NCBI RefSeq assembly: GCF_000227115.2
Contig: NC_016487.1
Coordinates: forward strand, 186,001 to 250,000
From: Naumovozyma dairenensis CBS 421
Taxonomy: Eukaryota; Ascomycota; Saccharomycetes; Saccharomycetales; Saccharomycetaceae
DNA length: 64,000 nucleotides
Direction of reading: 5' to 3'
Shown: piece after piece, positions 31,713 through 40,757 of the stretch
How positions within the stretch are numbered: position 1 is the first letter of the stretch
How the letters are laid out: every line of letters begins with the position of its first letter
Notes under the pieces: generated by a model
Told to the model about the DNA's origin: nothing
What the model saw: only the letters and a program-made list of their open reading frames with translations
Database searches by the model: none
Translations under genes and position numbers: made by a program

Positions 31713-31988
31713 ATGGCCAATTTAAGAAGTAGAACAACGGGAAAAGGACAAGAAATTAGTAACGATACTGAAAATTCTGGCCGTTTCCATGACCAAGAAA
31801 TGTTATTGAAACAACCAGGAATGGCAAAAAGAATGGGTACAGGTATGACTTACATCGATAATAGAGTCATGTGTGGTGGAATAAGATCAGAAGCTGGTGC
31901 TTATTTGGAAACTAAAGTTCCTGGTCCTAATATCGATACTAGTAGACCAAAGGCTGGAAGAGGTGTCATGAACGATTGGGAATCGTAA
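31713..31988 (+). CDS. SIP18: Small hydrophilic protein, Sip18/Gre1-like
   Basis: The protein is 91 aa, glycine-rich and hydrophilic, with no membrane segment. The recognisable part is the C-terminus, KAGRGVMNDWES, which matches the AGRG-x-x-NDW ending of S. cerevisiae Sip18 and Gre1. Those two are stress-induced hydrophilins linked to desiccation tolerance. The central part (PGMAKRMGTGMTYIDNRVM) has no counterpart I know. The position between PAI3 and ECM5, same strand, equals YMR175W (SIP18); the ohnolog is GRE1 (YPL223C). Confidence in the gene is high, in the exact name moderate. Confidence 0.7.
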   Translation: MANLRSRTTGKGQEISNDTENSGRFHDQEMLLKQPGMAKRMGTGMTYIDNRVMCGGIRSEAGAYLETKVPGPNIDTSRPKAGRGVMNDWES

Positions 31989-32477
31989 AGAGTAATAGGT
32001 TGTGAAACAATAATATCTACTCGAAAAACAACAACAAATATTCAACACTGTTCTACATACTCAAAAACATTATTCAAATATTCACATAATATATATATAT
32101 ATATATACATAATTAAAAATACATACTGAAGTTATGCATTCTCTGGAAGTAATCATCTCTTCTACCTTTAGGGATCAATTGATTAAACTTTATTACCGTC
32201 GTCGAAGAGATGCGCGAGTTTCGAAGAGAGATGGAACAGAGTCATTAATGACATTTAGTCTATAACTACATCTACATTTATATCTTCTAAAATATACAAC
32301 GAACAAACGTCTCTGACCCAAGCGGGAAAACACTTTATATTGAAAGAATAACCGAAAAAGGAAGGATTGATAAAAAGTTATATTATACACTGTTGTATTA
32401 AAATACAGAAATAGTGTGCGCACTTCTCTTAATTTATACTTTGCAAAACAAAAGAGAGAGAAAGTACAATTACAATA
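31989..32477. other. Spacer between the SIP18-like gene and ECM5
   Basis: These 489 bp hold the 3' region of the SIP18-like gene and the ECM5 promoter. An (AT)n run lies at about 32089-32107. Nothing else is recognised. Confidence 0.4.
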
Positions 32478-35400
32478 ATGGAAGATCGAGATCCGGTAAC
32501 CAAGATATCTTTCTTATTGAATAATATTAATAACAACAACAATACTAATAATAACAATAATGGAAATACTGATATAAAGAGTAATATCTCATCTGCTTCT
32601 ACAAGTCCTGATTTAACTGCAAGAATTGAATCAACCACTCCAGATACTACCATACGAACGAATATTAGTACTTCTTTGCCGACCAACAGTACTACTACTA
32701 CTAGTACTACTACTAGTACTACTACTACTACTACTACCAATAATAATAATACTGATAGTAATGCTATGGAACAATTGGAACCATCCTCGATACCACTACC
32801 TAAGCCAGCAAATGGGAAGAAAAACTCAAAAAATGCTGATTCAGCCACTTCTTCCTCTTCGTACCATAGTGCTTCACGTTACTTGTATACTCAACCAAAA
32901 TCGAGGTCATCAATACCATTCGATCCAATACAATTGGAAATAAGACAACTGATAAACCAAAATCATGATTCCCCAGTAAGAATCTTCCATGAACAATCAA
33001 AACTATCATACCATTTAAATGATAATATTTCTATCCCAGAATTCATAGTAAATAATAGTGATGATATCCCAAACCCTATTAAATTTTATGAATCTGTCAA
33101 AGATCTTGGTGCAAAATATGGTGCAGTTAAACTAAAAATATTAAATATGAATAAACTCAATACTACTATCACTAATATCAATAATTTGAATACTCATAAT
33201 CATGACACAACAGTAAACGATATGATGGATTCTATTAATTTGGAATTGAATTTTGAACAATTTTGGTTCAAAACAAGAAGACAATATTCACATAATTTTA
33301 ATGATTTAGAATTGGAATTTTATTCGAAACTTTTCAAATTCCATAAACAAAAATATATGGAATCTGCATCATCTACGATTAATAATAATAACAAGAATTA
33401 TAATAATGGATCTTTGAAAATACCAAGTATTGATAAAAGAGTTCTTGATTTATATCATTTCTGGAATTGCGTTCAATTAAGAGGTGGATTCGATGCAGTA
33501 TGTCAAAGAAAATTTTGGGCACAAATTGGTAGAGAATTAGGTTATTCAGGGAAAATTATGAGTTCATTATCAACTTCATTGAGAGCTGCTTATGTCAAAG
33601 TTCTTCTAGATTTCGAAAAGGATCAAGTAGAGGTTAAAATGGAAATACAATCATCACAATCATCACAAGCGAATGTTGATAGTAAAGACGAACATGTTGA
33701 TAAAAAACAGAAATTAAATACATCGGAAACTGAAGACGGGTTTTACAAAGTTAATGTTTCACGGAGAAATTATACAAGAATAAGGGACATTAAAACTTTA
33801 AAGAATTTACCAATCCATTTCGATTCAGTCACTGAGGAAAAACCAATCATTACAAAATCAAATAATAAACTATTACCCACATACGATTTTAAATTTTGGA
33901 ATTCTGGAATGGAAACTTACGACAAAAATCCATTTGAGTTAAAAACATCATCAATTTATAATATCAAACAATATTATGAAAAGAGTCAAATCATCTTAGA
34001 GAAAATTAAAGCCAAATATGCAATGGATTTCCCTGAGGTTCTTTCAGCACAAAGTAAAGTATTACAGCAAGATTTTGAAAAATTATATTTCCACTTCTTA
34101 TCATCAAATAATCCAGATATAGAAATTGAAACCGGTTTAGAATTAGATTTTACAATTCATAAAAACCCGTTGACAGCTACGTCCCTAAATAAACTCGATC
34201 CAAACAAATTGATCAATCCATGGAGATTGGAAAACATTCCATTATCTGAAGATTCTTTATTGAATCATATTGATATTGATATGGGGAATTACACTAGATC
34301 CAACTATGAAGTGGGTATGTTTTTCTCAATCGCAGGTTGGTCAACAAACGATTTATTTTTACCCTCGATAGATTATAATCATCTGGGTTCCTCCAAATTA
34401 TGGTATATTATACCTCACCATTCCATGGAAAAGTTTCAAAGTTTAATTAATAATTTAGCACAAAATGATACAAAAAAGAAAGAAGCTGAGAGAACCATGA
34501 AAGGGCAATTAGATGATGATTTTATGCAGTCAGAATTTTATAAGTCATATCTAGAAACAACAAACGCAAACACATCACCAGAAGACCTTGAAAAGAACTT
34601 TCCCACCACGAAAATCGCTAAATTAGCGAATTTAACTGGGAAGTACCCCACAATTAATTATCAATTCACACCTGACTTTCTGAGAGCAAATGATATAGAA
34701 GTTCATACAATATCACAGGAATATGATTCATATGTTTTTATATTCCCAGGTACTTACCATTCCACTGTTGGCGCAGGTGTGTATTTATCGCAAAATGCTA
34801 CATTTGCTCCAAAATCGTGGTTAAATTACATCAAAGATGGTGAAGAATACATATCCAGGAATAAACTGCTTACGAGTATAAACATGCAGTCGTTTCTCAC
34901 AAATATATTGTTGAATTCTGAGAATAAGTACGAAGATAGAGAGTTGCTTTACATCTGTCAGAACAACCTGTTACCGTTGGTTAATAAAGAAATTGAATAC
35001 AGAACCATTATAGAAAATTTAAATGATAGGTTTAGAATTCCAATCGTTTTCAATAGATTTGATTTCATATCAAACTTCTCCTTGGCCTCTACAGGATTTT
35101 CTAAAGTAGTAATATCAAGTGGGAATGAACTAATAACTCTTTCAATTGAAGAGTTTTTAGCTATGTATACACTAACGGAAGAATCATTCAACGTGGCTGG
35201 GTATGAAATTGAAGACATTTCGGTCCATTATTCCTATAGTAATGAATTCTTAGAGGCATTGATTGCGGGAGAAAATATAACGACTTTGAAAAAGTTAAGT
35301 GCCATCTTACTTGATCCACACGAGGTAACAACGCAATTAACGTACCTCGTTGAAAATGTTTGTAAGAATGGAAGAGTTCCATTAGATTTATTTAGAAGCT

Positions 35401-37175
35401 TAGTTTCTCAAATGAATAAAAAGGACGAGCGATTATCAACCTTCCAAAATATTATCCAATCAACAACTGACTTGCAGACCGCATGTAGGAACTTGATATT
35501 AAATTATGTTAATAATATAAGTCAATGTCCGAAGTCAATTGTATATTCAAAGGGGTTCAATATTACTATATTGACATTGCCAACCGAGAACGATGCAATC
35601 GAACAACTCTTTGAAATGAAGAAAAAATTTGATAAATCTTCAATTGAGTTTAAAGAGATGACTACTATAATTACAGTTTGCCACGAAATCGACATGTTCA
35701 AGGAATATGTCGAGAAGGGGTTAACAAGACCAAATCTTGAAGAACTTCGTTTGATTTATGAAAAGTCTTTTGAAATTCCAATACCTGGAAGACTTCTACA
35801 AGAAGTGGTTGGTCATCTTTATCGCTTAGAATGGTTAAAGCTTTACAAAATATTAGTTGACAAGAAACAGCATGATGAACTTTCTAAAATGAATTTAACC
35901 TTGTCATCATTACAATCCTTTTTAAGATTTGGTGTAGAACATTGTACAAGCCATGATATCAGCGAATTACAATTTGTGAAGTCTAGAATCATGGAAATCG
36001 AAAACATCAACGAACGAATTGTTAAATTAGTGAAAGGGAGAAGAACTGACTCTAAAATCCCCATTGATGATGTATATGATATTGCTAGAAGAATTAGAGA
36101 ACGGACTTTACCAATAGTAGAAAGCAGTTTTAAAATCATTGAAGATCTGTATGACAATTTAGAAAACGTCAAAATAAAATTCAACCCGTTTTGGGAACGT
36201 TTAAATATTAATAAAGAATTCATAGACCCAACAGCTTCAGCCATACGAAAGAATTCTCTTGAATACTTGCCATTACTAGAAAGGTTTGATGGCTCAGTCC
36301 ACGATAAAAGATTAGACATACTGAAAGTTGAAAACCAAGGGTTATTGAATAAGCAATTTAAAGAGAGTAAGTATTGGCTTAATCAATTGTATAAGAAAGT
36401 TAAAAGGGTAGAATTTGATAAATTTACAAAAAAAGCCAAAGAATGCTTGAATTTAGATGATGATCCATATATACCATCAGAAAATTGCGCTAATAACCAA
36501 ACCAGGTACTGTTTCTGTCGTGGTGGTGATATTGGAACTATGGTACAATGTGAGATTTGTCAAGAATGGTACCATACAGCATGTATTAATAACGGAAATT
36601 GGACCCTTCCAGAGGACAATGACACAGTTTTCCTGTGCTCGTTGTGTAATAACGGTAATAAGACTATTTTTTCTCCTGTAGGTACCTTTGAATATGCTGA
36701 TATGAAACGATTGGTCTTAGAGTCATTGAAATTAGAAATGTTACCTAACCGTAGAGCCGTCCAAAGCTTATTTGATATTTTTAAAGATGCATTAAATTTT
36801 AGAAATGAATTCCAAGAGTCGTTGTTTAAAGGTGGGCACATAGACATGAACGTACCCATTCACAAAATTAAACACTATCTAAGAAAGGCTAAAGGTTCGA
36901 GATGTGGATTTTTGGATTTGGTTGGCCCATTACAACGATATTGCTATACTCAAGAAGCTGAAAAACTGGAACAGTTGCGTAATAGTTCCAAAATGATTAT
37001 AACTGGATATGACTCTAACACGCGTCCGACGACAAGTAGTCCAACACTGACGGTGACACCATCAACGATCATTCCTATCGCAACTATATCTTCAGACTCA
37101 AACATTGGGATTGAGAATATTGATACAGCCATATCTTTGCCACCGCCGGACGAAGCTGATCGAAAAGAAAGCTAG
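32478..37175 (+). CDS. ECM5: JmjN/ARID/JmjC/PHD chromatin protein Ecm5
   Basis: The protein is 1565 aa (S. cerevisiae Ecm5 1411), with an N-terminal Asn/Thr/Ser low-complexity extension (about 1-110). JmjN is at about 184-220 (IPEFIVNNSDDIPNPIKFYE). ARID is at about 323-395 (LDLYHFWNCVQLRGGF, FWAQIGRELGYSG). JmjC is at about 605-780, and a PHD finger is at about 1341-1395 (YCFCRGG...CEICQEWYHTAC...LCSLC). The layout equals the KDM5 demethylases. However, the iron-binding HxE motif is replaced by STN in FSIAGWSTNDLFLPSIDYNH, leaving only the third histidine (GTYHST), so demethylase activity is not expected. In S. cerevisiae Ecm5 is also considered inactive and works with Snt2 and Rpd3. It reads in the same direction as MMT downstream. 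Confidence 0.94.
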   Translation: MEDRDPVTKISFLLNNINNNNNTNNNNNGNTDIKSNISSASTSPDLTARIESTTPDTTIRTNISTSLPTNSTTTTSTTTSTTTTTTTNNNNTDSNAMEQLEPSSIPLPKPANGKKNSKNADSATSSSSYHSASRYLYTQPKSRSSIPFDPIQLEIRQLINQNHDSPVRIFHEQSKLSYHLNDNISIPEFIVNNSDDIPNPIKFYESVKDLGAKYGAVKLKILNMNKLNTTITNINNLNTHNHDTTVNDMMDSINLELNFEQFWFKTRRQYSHNFNDLELEFYSKLFKFHKQKYMESASSTINNNNKNYNNGSLKIPSIDKRVLDLYHFWNCVQLRGGFDAVCQRKFWAQIGRELGYSGKIMSSLSTSLRAAYVKVLLDFEKDQVEVKMEIQSSQSSQANVDSKDEHVDKKQKLNTSETEDGFYKVNVSRRNYTRIRDIKTLKNLPIHFDSVTEEKPIITKSNNKLLPTYDFKFWNSGMETYDKNPFELKTSSIYNIKQYYEKSQIILEKIKAKYAMDFPEVLSAQSKVLQQDFEKLYFHFLSSNNPDIEIETGLELDFTIHKNPLTATSLNKLDPNKLINPWRLENIPLSEDSLLNHIDIDMGNYTRSNYEVGMFFSIAGWSTNDLFLPSIDYNHLGSSKLWYIIPHHSMEKFQSLINNLAQNDTKKKEAERTMKGQLDDDFMQSEFYKSYLETTNANTSPEDLEKNFPTTKIAKLANLTGKYPTINYQFTPDFLRANDIEVHTISQEYDSYVFIFPGTYHSTVGAGVYLSQNATFAPKSWLNYIKDGEEYISRNKLLTSINMQSFLTNILLNSENKYEDRELLYICQNNLLPLVNKEIEYRTIIENLNDRFRIPIVFNRFDFISNFSLASTGFSKVVISSGNELITLSIEEFLAMYTLTEESFNVAGYEIEDISVHYSYSNEFLEALIAGENITTLKKLSAILLDPHEVTTQLTYLVENVCKNGRVPLDLFRSLVSQMNKKDERLSTFQNIIQSTTDLQTACRNLILNYVNNISQCPKSIVYSKGFNITILTLPTENDAIEQLFEMKKKFDKSSIEFKEMTTIITVCHEIDMFKEYVEKGLTRPNLEELRLIYEKSFEIPIPGRLLQEVVGHLYRLEWLKLYKILVDKKQHDELSKMNLTLSSLQSFLRFGVEHCTSHDISELQFVKSRIMEIENINERIVKLVKGRRTDSKIPIDDVYDIARRIRERTLPIVESSFKIIEDLYDNLENVKIKFNPFWERLNINKEFIDPTASAIRKNSLEYLPLLERFDGSVHDKRLDILKVENQGLLNKQFKESKYWLNQLYKKVKRVEFDKFTKKAKECLNLDDDPYIPSENCANNQTRYCFCRGGDIGTMVQCEICQEWYHTACINNGNWTLPEDNDTVFLCSLCNNGNKTIFSPVGTFEYADMKRLVLESLKLEMLPNRRAVQSLFDIFKDALNFRNEFQESLFKGGHIDMNVPIHKIKHYLRKAKGSRCGFLDLVGPLQRYCYTQEAEKLEQLRNSSKMIITGYDSNTRPTTSSPTLTVTPSTIIPIATISSDSNIGIENIDTAISLPPPDEADRKES

Positions 37176-37807
37176 AATTGTTCTAATCATGGCACACCAA
37201 TATATGTAAATATACTATATAGACACTAAATATATGTTGATCATTAGCATTACTTCACCTAAAATCGGTTAAAAATAATAGGAAGAATAATCTCAATATA
37301 AGTGAAATATACCATATCATCAAATCGTCGTGAATGGTTCCAGAAGTTTTTTAGGCGTTTTCTCCGGCAAGAAAATAAACGAAATGGTGCTACACTTGCA
37401 TCACTGTTTAAAAGGCAATATATAAGATTAACCAGTTCAATGGAGCAGGTCCGAACTCCCTGGATAAGTGTCAAGAAAACTTTACTTTTTGAAATTAATT
37501 TTTTTTTCGTTATTCCCTCCCCCCACAAAGCCTCGTTGCTACGTAACAACCGATCACGTATAAAACGATTCGCGAGATATTTTTCCGGGTCAAACGAGTA
37601 TCTACGGAGTTTCTCTGTCAATTACGTAAACCGACAATTTTTCATATTTCTCGAGAAACTGTTAGTTTCTTTTTCAACTCGTTAAAGAAAAGATAGATGT
37701 GATATCTCGATAGTAGACATTTGCCAAGATAAAAAGAGCTCTTTTCACAAGAGAATACCATCATTTTGAAGCTTATAGTCGAGCTTGTCAGTTAGGGCAG
37801 TAAAATA
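37176..37807. promoter_or_regulatory. ECM5-MMT spacer with two perfect palindromes
   Basis: The spacer is 632 bp. TTTCTCGAGAAA (37647-37658) and AAAAGAGCTCTTTT (37732-37745) are perfect palindromes within about 160 bp of the MMT ATG. TACGTA occurs at 37623. Overlapping open frames on both strands (37302-37685 plus, 37259-37621 minus) show no family motif and are treated as chance. Confidence 0.45.
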
Positions 37808-39337
37808 ATGTTGAAAATTGGGTTCACGAGTTCTCGTTCTAGTGTGAGGGTTACTCTAATACGGTCCAATCTTACATTGGCTCACAAAAGGCTAAACCAC
37901 CACTTATGCTCCACTTCAAAATCAAAGACATACCAAGGGATTCGTAACTTCAAGAATTCATCGAATTTAAAACAACCTCCAACCCAAGTTGCGAATATTG
38001 AATCAGCTGAGTTGCGTGTGCCTGGTATAACATTGAACTCAACAAGGCCGGGAATATGTCCTATTGTGCCCTTACTACAAAAAATGTATATTCCAGAACA
38101 TATTCATACCCATTCTCATACAGATACATTTTCTAATATCTTATCACATAGTCATTCGCACTCTCACAGTCATGGGCATACACATACTATGAACAATCCT
38201 TTGTTAGTTGCCAGTGCAGAACAGATTCGAAAGAATGCGGGTGTTAGAGTCACATGGATTGGGCTTGCCGTTAACGTCGGTATTGCAGTAGGAAAAGTTA
38301 TAGGAGGTCTTGTTTTCCATTCTCAAGCATTATTTGCAGACGCAATTCATGCTGTGAGTGATATCATTTGTGATTTGTTAACATTATTTTCAGTTCGATT
38401 AGCTGCATCTAAGCCGACGCCTGATTATCCATATGGATATGGAAAAATTGAGACTATCGGTTCATTGACTGTGTCTAGTATCCTTGTCATGGCAGGGATT
38501 TCCATTGGATGGACCTCACTATGTGCCATTGTAGGTCCAATCATCCCTCATACTATAATAGAAATGTTAAGTACCGTGGGGTTGGGTTCATCCCATTCGG
38601 AATCTGTTTTAGAAGAAATGACAGATATCAACGCAGCTTGGGTTGCGGCAGCTTCTATTGCAGCTAAAGAATGGGTTTTTAGAGCAACAAGGAAAGTTGC
38701 TATAGAAACAAATTCGAATGTTTTAATGGCAAATGCTTGGCACCACAGAGTAGATTCACTAACCTCGTTGGTTGCGCTAGTTACCATCACATCTGGTTAT
38801 CTATTCAGTATACAATCTTTAGATACCCTTGGTGGATTACTTGTCTCCATTTTCATCATCAAAGCTGGTGCAGAAGGTATGTACCTTTCTGTGAAGGAAT
38901 TAATCGACCAATCTATTGAAGATGATGATCCACGCCACGCAGAAATCGAAAGTGTGATTAATGAGGGATTGAATAGGCTATCAGTTCAAAAGAGCAAAAA
39001 CTCTTCTATCAATCTTTCACCTTTGAAGCTTACCGAACTTTCTGTCCTTTCTTCAGGTCCAAATTTAAGAGCACATGCAACTTTACAAGTACCTTTACAA
39101 ACACCTACCAATGTAACAGGTATCAAACAACTTGAAACAATCTCTAACCATATTCGTGCAATGTTGGCTAAAAATATTGCATCGGTGAAGAAAATAGATA
39201 TTGACTACGTTTCGGAGAAAGATCCTCACAACATTGACGCAAATAAGCCAATAACCTTAACTGAAAAAAATTTGCATCTACATTTACATTCACATTCACG
39301 AAATTCAGCATCATCTCATTCCCACACTCATCTTTAA
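37808..39337 (+). CDS. MMT1: Mitochondrial iron transporter of the cation diffusion facilitator family
   Basis: The protein is 509 aa (S. cerevisiae Mmt1 510, Mmt2 484). The basic N-terminus (MLKIGFTSSRSSVRVTLIRS) looks like a mitochondrial targeting signal. A His-rich loop (HIHTHSHTDTF, HSHSHSHSHGHTHT; about 98-136) precedes the membrane part. CDF signatures are ALFADAIHAVSDIICDLLTL (about 177, metal-binding D residues) and NAWHHRVDSLTSL (about 308, HHRxDS). The C-terminal cytosolic domain ends in a second His-rich tail (HLHLHSHSRNS...SHSHTHL). Family role: moves iron across the mitochondrial inner membrane; substrate direction is still debated. It follows ECM5 as in YMR176W-YMR177W. Its neighbour on the other side is from the MMT2 track, so MMT1 versus MMT2 cannot be decided. 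Confidence 0.93.
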   Translation: MLKIGFTSSRSSVRVTLIRSNLTLAHKRLNHHLCSTSKSKTYQGIRNFKNSSNLKQPPTQVANIESAELRVPGITLNSTRPGICPIVPLLQKMYIPEHIHTHSHTDTFSNILSHSHSHSHSHGHTHTMNNPLLVASAEQIRKNAGVRVTWIGLAVNVGIAVGKVIGGLVFHSQALFADAIHAVSDIICDLLTLFSVRLAASKPTPDYPYGYGKIETIGSLTVSSILVMAGISIGWTSLCAIVGPIIPHTIIEMLSTVGLGSSHSESVLEEMTDINAAWVAAASIAAKEWVFRATRKVAIETNSNVLMANAWHHRVDSLTSLVALVTITSGYLFSIQSLDTLGGLLVSIFIIKAGAEGMYLSVKELIDQSIEDDDPRHAEIESVINEGLNRLSVQKSKNSSINLSPLKLTELSVLSSGPNLRAHATLQVPLQTPTNVTGIKQLETISNHIRAMLAKNIASVKKIDIDYVSEKDPHNIDANKPITLTEKNLHLHLHSHSRNSASSHSHTHL

Positions 39338-39808
39338 CGGACAGTTATCTATCCATTACATATTATTTCGTTCAGCTTCCTAAATGAACATTATTTATTA
39401 AAATTTCTTTTCCGGTAAAAGCCCAAGGGAAAGAAATATAGAGCTATATATCAAAACACAATACAATGCTCGCCATTCGTATTATTTAAAAACTTTATTT
39501 ATTTATAATTTATTATATTTTCTAAATCCTCTCTACTTTTTTATAACATTATATTTCTAGATCCACCTTATAACCAATATTGATGTAATACTAAACTATT
39601 TTTTTACTTTAACGCTGCGTTAGGTATTGGGGCCAACCCAGGGTTTTATATAAATCTCAGGTGATATTAATGAAAGTCTGGTTGTTGTCTGGACTATGAG
39701 GTATAGGTTACTTATATATATTATAATGGATGGAAATTTACAGACGCAACAAAATAAAAGGCTACGAAAAAGCAAAACTGGGATCTTGTTCGAAGATCAA
39801 TGCAGTTC
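39338..39808. other. Convergent spacer after MMT
   Basis: These 471 bp lie between convergent genes. A less A/T-rich patch (gcgttaggtattggggccaa near 39615) stands out, but I see no RNA gene in it. Confidence 0.35.
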
Positions 39809-40252
39809 CTAGTGACCGACGGCCCAGTCATTCAATTTATGTTTATTTCTTGCAATTTCGAAACAATAAAATTGAATTCTGACAACAAAACAAGTTGTAT
39901 TTTGGCCATATTCTTCATTGGCATCGGTTCTTAACAACGTACCGAAGTTGAAATCTTCGATCTTCTTTTCAAAAAGAGCACAGAATTTTCTCCATTTTTC
40001 CTTTGCCTCTTTAGTCTTCAGTTCATCTTCTTCAAATTTCCTCACTCTTTCGGCATCTTTATATTCTGGGAAATGTTCAATAAATGTTTCATAAATTTCA
40101 TCATCAAATTTAGTTAAGCGAAGTTTGGAACCTGGAACTTTAGTAATTAAATTCCAATAAGTTTCAGCTTGTTCAACTGCAACAACTGCAAATTGTCTTT
40201 CGATATCTTCAAAGTTGTCAGCGTTTTCAGCGTCGAATGTGCTTAATGACAT
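39809..40252 (-). CDS. CHP1: PBDC1-family eEF1A chaperone (YPL225W/Chp1)
   Basis: The protein is 147 aa (S. cerevisiae YPL225W 146). It is a small, acidic, all-helical PBDC1 (polysaccharide biosynthesis domain-containing 1) family protein, with the conserved AENADNFEDIERQFAVVAVEQ, AETYWNLITKVPGSKLRLT and FHYGTLLR-like NFGTLLRTDANEEY stretches. In yeast the protein acts at the ribosome as a dedicated folding factor for translation elongation factor eEF1A. It is head-to-tail with NEW1, also a translation factor gene, in the same order and relative orientation as YPL225W-YPL226W. Confidence 0.92.
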   Translation of the reverse strand: MSLSTFDAENADNFEDIERQFAVVAVEQAETYWNLITKVPGSKLRLTKFDDEIYETFIEHFPEYKDAERVRKFEEDELKTKEAKEKWRKFCALFEKKIEDFNFGTLLRTDANEEYGQNTTCFVVRIQFYCFEIARNKHKLNDWAVGH

Positions 40253-40757
40253 AATGTGATGTTTCTTAGGTATGTAAATCTTTTTTTTCCAACTTAATTT
40301 TATTACAACACGAGAGAATAAAAGAGCTAAGCTAACCTAATATTAAAAAAAATTCAAACCTAGGAATTATATATGTCTTCCAGATAGAAATTTGGTTTCA
40401 TCTCATTGAAATCCTCTAAAAGTTTTCCAATTTCTAGAGACATCTAGTGCACTCTAGAAACTTTCATCAAGTTTTTCATCGTGAGAAACGACATAGGTTA
40501 TCTATTATAAATATTTATATATGTTTTTCTTGAACTTTTCCAGACTTCGGCGGTTAAAAATACAAGTAACATCCGAAGACTATATAAATTATGAGAAATA
40601 TAGTTCTTATTAATATTGATTATTATATTGATTTAAAAGGTATTACAAATGAGTTTATGGAATTCTATCATTGACTAATTTACAGTTAGACGAGAAATGA
40701 GATCTACCTATTGTTAAAATAAAAATTGGTGCTTTTTCTCTTTTTATATTTTTCTGA
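40253..40757. other. Spacer between NEW1 and CHP1
   Basis: These 505 bp hold the CHP1 promoter and NEW1 3' region. TCGGCGGTTA at 40547-40556 resembles a Ume6 URS1 core. The rest is A/T-rich. Confidence 0.4.

Noticed and set aside
37259..37685. Overlapping ORFs on both strands between ECM5 and MMT (120 and 127 codons)
   Set aside because: They overlap each other and show no domain; the region reads as promoter.
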